Shown: positions 60,407-64,000 of the stretch, in pieces
Layout of the letters: each line of letters starts with the position of its first letter
Position numbering within the stretch: the stretch's first letter is position 1
Source: Desulfovibrionaceae bacterium
GTDB lineage: Bacteria > Desulfobacterota > Desulfovibrionia > Desulfovibrionales > Desulfovibrionaceae
Length of the DNA stretch: 64,000 bases
Direction of reading: 5' to 3'
Assembly: GCA_022510785.1 (NCBI GenBank)
Contig: JAFLSV010000003.1
Location: 1-64,000 of the forward strand
Program-made: the position numbers and the translations under genes
The notes under the pieces: model-generated
What the model saw: the letters and a program-made list of their open reading frames with translations, nothing else
Database searches by the model: none
What the model was told of the DNA's origin: nothing

Positions 60407-62122
60407 TCAGACGCGCCCGGTGGGCATGCCGGGAGCCAGCCAGCGCTGGCGCAGCGATGTGACGTTCCGGCCTTGTTCGTCGCGGTATACGTTGACAAAG
60501 CTGTTATCCAGCAGGGGATTGGTGAAGGGAAAGTCCGAACGGCGGTGCATACCGCGCGTTTCCTGCCGTGCCAAGCATGCATGCAGCAGACTTTCGGCCA
60601 CGTCGAAGAGGTCGAGCGTTTCGAGCGTGCGGCCGAGCGTGTGGGAGCACGAGGCCCCCACAACCTGGAGGGTGCGGGCTCTCAGGTCGCCGAGGTACTT
60701 GAGGCCGGCCGTCAGCAGGCGGGCGGAACGGACATGGTTCGGGCCCGCGGGCGCATAGCCGGACATGATCTGCTGAAGCGCCAGATTGGCTTCCTTCCAC
60801 GGCACGCCGTTTTCACGGGTCATAAAGGCTTCGCATTGCGCGAGGCGGCTTTCCACAGCGGGGTGGTTTTCAATATCGTGCAAGGCAAAGGAACTCATGT
60901 CTTCGGCCGCCGATTCGCCGGCAATCATGCCGAACACGGAAGCCACGCCGATACCGCTGCGGACATTGCCCACGGTATCGCCCGCGGCATACAGTCCCTT
61001 CAGGTTGGTCTGGCCGCGCTCGTCGATTTCAAGGCCGCGGCCGTATACGAATGGTTCGTACTGCATGAATTCAAAGGCATGCCGGCGGAAGTCCAGCCCG
61101 TTTTCCTTTTGATAGTTGAGAATACAGGTAAGACCTTCGCTGATGAAGCCTTCTTCCTGCTTTTTGAGATCTTCCTCGCTGGCGTCGGAAGCATCGATAT
61201 AGGCGGGGCCGCTCCCATTGCGCATGACATCGGTGAATACGGAATTCCATACGTCGCTGGTGATGTCGCCGTATTCAAAGTTGCTTTTGGTGACGAAGGG
61301 GCCGATGGGGGTGCCGTCGGGGTAGCGGAGCACGCCGATCCAGCTGCCCTTGCCGCAACGCTGGAAGTACTTGGGCCCGGCCCAGCGCACGGGAAGCTCC
61401 ATGTTCACAAAGCGGGCGCCTATGCGGTAGGCCTGGGCCATGGCGCCCGCGTTGCAGCCAGGATAGGCGGAGTTGAACATCCAGCCCGGCGTGGCTTCGT
61501 TGTTGTAAAGGCGTGTGCTGCACCCTGTGGCAATGACCGCGGCCCGGCACCGGACAAGGGTGAATTCCGGCGTTTCCGAGGCGGCGTTCAGGGCCAGAAC
61601 TCCGGCAATCTTTCCGTCTATGGTGAGGATGTCGGTGGAAGAGGTATCGTTCAAAACCTTGATGCCGCGCTTTCTGGTTTCCTGGGCAAGGACGGGTTTC
61701 TGGCGTGAGCCATCATACTTCAGAAAGATGCGGGGCCGGTTGGGGAAGGCGTGGCCGGCAAACATGTATGTGCCGGTGGGGCGCATATTGATGCCCCAGT
61801 CTTCCCACTTATGCACCACTTCGGCGCTTCTTTCGAGAAAGAGCTTGGCCAGGGTGGAGTCCTGCCCGTTGCCGGTATGACTGTTCATGGATTCGGCCAT
61901 GACGGCATGGAAGTCCTGCGGAGAGGAGCCGTGCACTTCAGGAAGATAGCAGCGGAAATGGTCATTGCCGCCGCCGCCTGCGCCGCTTCGGACAATATTG
62001 GCCTTTTCCAGGACGATGATGTCTTTGACGCCTTTATCTGATGCAGAAATGGCAGCCATGAGCCCGGCAATTCCACCACCGATAACGAGAAGATCGGTTG
62101 TATATCTGTTAGTTATATTCAT
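60407..62122 (-). CDS. AprA/fumarate-reductase-like FAD flavoprotein
   Basis: This 571-residue protein has the FAD-binding start TTDLLVIGGGIAGLMAAISASDKG (GxGxxG, about residues 14-19) and GAGGGGNDHFRCYLPEVHG near residue 47, where the Asn-Asp-His resembles the flavin-adjacent segment of adenylylsulphate reductase AprA-type proteins. RLYNNEATPGWMFNSAYPGCNAGAMAQAYRIGARFVNMEL matches the AprA/fumarate reductase core. GLYAAGDTVGNVRSGIGVASVFG closes the FAD site. Together with the small ferredoxin upstream it resembles a compact AprA/AprB pair, but the surrounding transporters argue for an imported substrate instead of APS. The true reaction is unknown. It is cotranscribed with the ferredoxin 10 bases upstream. 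Confidence 0.85.
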   Translation of the reverse strand: MNITNRYTTDLLVIGGGIAGLMAAISASDKGVKDIIVLEKANIVRSGAGGGGNDHFRCYLPEVHGSSPQDFHAVMAESMNSHTGNGQDSTLAKLFLERSAEVVHKWEDWGINMRPTGTYMFAGHAFPNRPRIFLKYDGSRQKPVLAQETRKRGIKVLNDTSSTDILTIDGKIAGVLALNAASETPEFTLVRCRAAVIATGCSTRLYNNEATPGWMFNSAYPGCNAGAMAQAYRIGARFVNMELPVRWAGPKYFQRCGKGSWIGVLRYPDGTPIGPFVTKSNFEYGDITSDVWNSVFTDVMRNGSGPAYIDASDASEEDLKKQEEGFISEGLTCILNYQKENGLDFRRHAFEFMQYEPFVYGRGLEIDERGQTNLKGLYAAGDTVGNVRSGIGVASVFGMIAGESAAEDMSSFALHDIENHPAVESRLAQCEAFMTRENGVPWKEANLALQQIMSGYAPAGPNHVRSARLLTAGLKYLGDLRARTLQVVGASCSHTLGRTLETLDLFDVAESLLHACLARQETRGMHRRSDFPFTNPLLDNSFVNVYRDEQGRNVTSLRQRWLAPGMPTGRV

Positions 62123-62132
62123 ATATCCCTCC

Positions 62133-62369
62133 TTATTTGTTATAAAGTGTCTTTGATTCTATGTAAGGCATTTCCATTGGCATGGGAATACGTACTTTTA
62201 TCGCCTGATGTTTACATTCCATCTCACAGAGAATGCAGTGCCAACATTCATCTTTAAAACGAATTTCTGGAATGGTTTTTTCCTTATTAAAGACAAAAAC
62301 ACGCATGGGACAGATTGAAGCACATGTGCCACAACCAACACATTTTTCTCTGTCGATGACAGGCGGCAT
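62133..62369 (-). CDS. AprB-like 4Fe-4S ferredoxin subunit
   Basis: This 78-residue protein has a first cluster motif CVGCGTCASICP (about residues 10-21) and a second, CWHCILCEMECKH near residue 43, where the spacing departs from the plain ferredoxin pattern as it does in AprB. It ends in a short tail that probably wraps the flavoprotein. AprB proteins are about 150-165 residues, so this is a shortened form. GGGAGGA precedes the ATG at 62369; upstream in-frame codons form a hydrophobic non-conserved leader. It is the first gene of the five-gene cluster and probably passes electrons to or from the flavoprotein directly downstream. Confidence 0.85.
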   Translation of the reverse strand: MPPVIDREKCVGCGTCASICPMRVFVFNKEKTIPEIRFKDECWHCILCEMECKHQAIKVRIPMPMEMPYIESKTLYNK

Positions 62370-62811
62370 ACGATGTCCTCCCGGTAGAAGTTGTGAAAAA
62401 ATCAGCCTTATACTCAGAATATATGCCGGGAGGGAAAGCGTCATTAGCGAAGGCTAAAGAAAGGGATATTTCCAAAATTTTTAGGGAGGCGCGGGGCGGG
62501 GCCTTGGGCTCCGGAGAGGCTGATTGCGAAAAATTTTTATGGAGCAGGCAAATCCGCGCCGCGGCCTTGGCGTTTTGTCCAGGGAACCGGCGGCGCGGAT
62601 GCAGGGCGGATTTTTGGGAAGGTATGGGAAGTGGATCTTTTTCTGACCCAAGGTCAGCGTTCGGTCGCGGAGCGGGTTGTGAGGAGCCTGTCTTCTCCGG
62701 AACACCCCGCCTGGAGGACACGGCGGGACAGGCGCTCCTTCCCCTTTATCCTAAGGCAGGGAGGCAAAAACCATTCCATGACGCGGGCGGACGGCAGCGG
62801 GCGCCGGGTCT
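62370..62811. other. Intergenic region upstream of the flavoprotein cluster
   Basis: This 442-base gap lies between the ferredoxin start and the argB stop. It must hold the cluster's promoter. The first 100 bases from 62370 are AT-rich, but I cannot pick a convincing -35/-10 pair. Open frames on both strands here (for example 62393-62842, plus) have no recognisable product and no good ribosome site. No terminator for argB with a T-tract was found. Confidence 0.45.
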
Positions 62812-63714
62812 TCAGCCCGTGATTTCCGTGCCGATGCCCTGATCGGTGAGCAGTTCCAGCAGCACGCAGTTCTCGACGCGCCCGTCAACCACGGTCACCT
62901 TGGCAACGCCCTGGCGCAGGGCCTCCAGGCAGCATTCCACCTTGGGGATCATGCCTCCGCTCACCACGCCGCCGGCAATGAGCCTGGCGGCCTCGCTCGC
63001 CGTGAGCTCGCGGATGAGCTCGCCGTCCCCGTCCCTGATGCCCGAAACATCGGTCAGCATGAGCAGGCGGCGGGCCATGAGGGCTCCGGCCACGGCTCCG
63101 GCCACGGAGTCCGCGTTGATATTGTACGTGCGGCCGTCCTCGTCCACGCCCACCGGGGCGATGACGGGCACAAAGTCGTTGCGGATCAGCGAGTGCAAAA
63201 GCTGGGTATTGACGGTGGTCACGGTGCCCACATTGCCGAGGTCGATGATTTCGGGCGGCTGCTCGTCGCCCCTCTGTATGCTCATGGCCAGCTTGCGCGC
63301 GCCGAGCAACAGCCCGTCCTTGCCGGACAGCCCCACGGCCCGCGCTCCGGCCTGGTTGATCTGGTTGACGATGTCCTTGTTCACCGAACCGGCCAGAACC
63401 ATTTCCACCACATTCATGGTGGCGTCGTCGGTGACGCGGCGTCCCTGGCGGAATTCGGACTTGATGGCCAGCTTGTCGAGCATGAGATTAATCTGGGGGC
63501 CGCCGCCGTGCACAATGACCGGATGGATGCCCACCAGCTTGAGCAGGGCCGCGTTGAGGGCGAAGGCCTGCTTCAGGGCGTCGTCGGTCATGGCGTGGCC
63601 GCCATATTTTATCACAATGATTTCATTATGATATTCACGCAGATAGGGCAAACTTTCGATAAGTACCCTGGATTGCATACGGGCCTGGGCCAGGGGATCG
63701 GACAGCTCGGACAT
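62812..63714 (-). CDS. argB: Acetylglutamate kinase
   Basis: ArgB phosphorylates N-acetylglutamate, the second step of arginine synthesis. The 300-residue protein has the amino-acid-kinase fold with [13 protein letters not shown] (about residues 35-47), [18 protein letters not shown] near residue 65, and [43 protein letters not shown] lies near residue 190 and [15 protein letters not shown] near 255, all typical. The length and motifs are normal. GGAGG precedes the ATG at 63714, with a GTG 16 codons upstream as a poor alternative. Other arg genes are not in the window. Confidence 0.97.
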   Translation of the reverse strand: MSELSDPLAQARMQSRVLIESLPYLREYHNEIIVIKYGGHAMTDDALKQAFALNAALLKLVGIHPVIVHGGGPQINLMLDKLAIKSEFRQGRRVTDDATMNVVEMVLAGSVNKDIVNQINQAGARAVGLSGKDGLLLGARKLAMSIQRGDEQPPEIIDLGNVGTVTTVNTQLLHSLIRNDFVPVIAPVGVDEDGRTYNINADSVAGAVAGALMARRLLMLTDVSGIRDGDGELIRELTASEAARLIAGGVVSGGMIPKVECCLEALRQGVAKVTVVDGRVENCVLLELLTDQGIGTEITG

Positions 63715-63881
63715 CGGTGCCTCCGGTGAAGCAGGGCGGGGAAAAAGGCGCGGTTCCGGCACGGAAAAATGGGGCGGGCCGCGTCACAAAGGCGTTGCCT
63801 AAACAGCGGCAACAGGGTACTTAGGAACCGTCTTCGGCGCAAGCCGAACCTTTTTTCTTAAGCCAACCCTTTGGAGGAATC

Positions 63882-64000
63882 ATGTTTGCCTCTCTTGCCT
63901 ACGCGGCCGCCGGAGCCCCCGGCGGAGCGGCCGGAGCCCAGGGCGGTCTGGTTCAGCTCGTCATGCCCATCGTTCTCATGTTTGCCGTGTTCTATTTTCT
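63882..64000 (+). CDS. yajC: Preprotein translocase subunit YajC, N-terminal fragment
   Basis: The visible 39 codons read MFASLAYAAAGAPGGAAGAQ, then GGLVQLVMPIVLMFAVFYF, an Ala/Gly-rich start followed by one transmembrane helix. This is the usual opening of YajC, a small subunit of the SecDF-YajC complex that helps protein export. TTGGAGGAATC lies before the ATG. The rest of the gene, and any secD/secF, lie past the window edge. The gene is divergent from argB, with 167 bases between. Confidence 0.85.
   Translation, partial: MFASLAYAAAGAPGGAAGAQGGLVQLVMPIVLMFAVFYF

Noticed and set aside
62370..62420. Crp/Fnr binding site near TTGTGA (about 62391)
   Set aside because: The second half-site is not at the right distance; symmetry is too weak to call.
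62393..62842. Plus-strand frame of 149 codons upstream of argB's end
   Set aside because: It overlaps argB in antisense, has no ribosome site, and its product matches nothing.

Overview
The window is GC-rich bacterial DNA that looks like a Desulfovibrio-type member of the Desulfovibrionaceae. The pointers are a short 2x[4Fe-4S] ferredoxin of the Desulfovibrio kind, polyferredoxin and AprA-like flavoprotein genes, TRAP, DASS and Liv transporters, a classical single flagellin, a proton-pumping pyrophosphatase, and the order ispE, tRNA-Gln, prs, rplY. The assignment rests on protein motifs and gene content; no rRNA is present.

Layout. 1-3.3 kb: the start of an amino-acid ABC permease behind a MarR regulator with a clear operator-like palindrome, a lipoprotein/flavin-protein pair, and an AT-rich methyltransferase with its own promoter. 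3.4-18.5 kb: mostly housekeeping genes (HlyD-type protein, ispE, tRNA-Gln, prs, rplY, a MEMO-like protein, hppA, valS, a BPL_N-domain protein, panB), then flagellin behind a sigma-28-type promoter, a small basic protein, an EVE-domain protein and a VOC protein. 18.7-28.9 kb: an apparent genomic island. An intact tRNA-Ala(GGC) lies at its right end, an imperfect copy of the tRNA 3' end lies at its left end, and a decayed IS5-type transposase sits beside the tRNA. The island carries a PD-(D/E)XK nuclease whose C-terminal part appears to be a separate gene, and a six-gene redox operon (aldo/keto reductase, flavodoxin, MFS, SDR, Tat-exported DUF362, NapH/NapG-like polyferredoxin) divergent from a LysR regulator.

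29-41.7 kb: YgiQ radical SAM protein and a TPR lipoprotein, a complete branched-chain amino-acid ABC operon (livKHMGF) running into a sigma-54 response regulator without a kinase nearby, an aminotransferase, an RlmI-like methyltransferase, dgkA and an unknown protein. 41.8-45.1 kb: a two-gene TRAP transporter with fused small and large permeases. 45.4-51.3 kb: two small proteins including a short DarP, a YkgJ/unknown/TPR operon, ferredoxin, thrC, and a rhodanese-YceI fusion without the rhodanese cysteine.

51.2-56.7 kb: a TrmN6-like methyltransferase divergent from a large fusion of an Endonuclease Q-like PHP nuclease with a UvrD helicase. The fusion ends in a candidate sliding-clamp-binding peptide. 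A PilZ protein follows. 56.8-62.4 kb: one minus-strand cluster of ferredoxin, AprA-like flavoprotein, two DASS-type transporters and a Crp/Fnr regulator. This looks like an anaerobic uptake-and-redox pathway of unknown substrate. The window closes with argB and the start of yajC.
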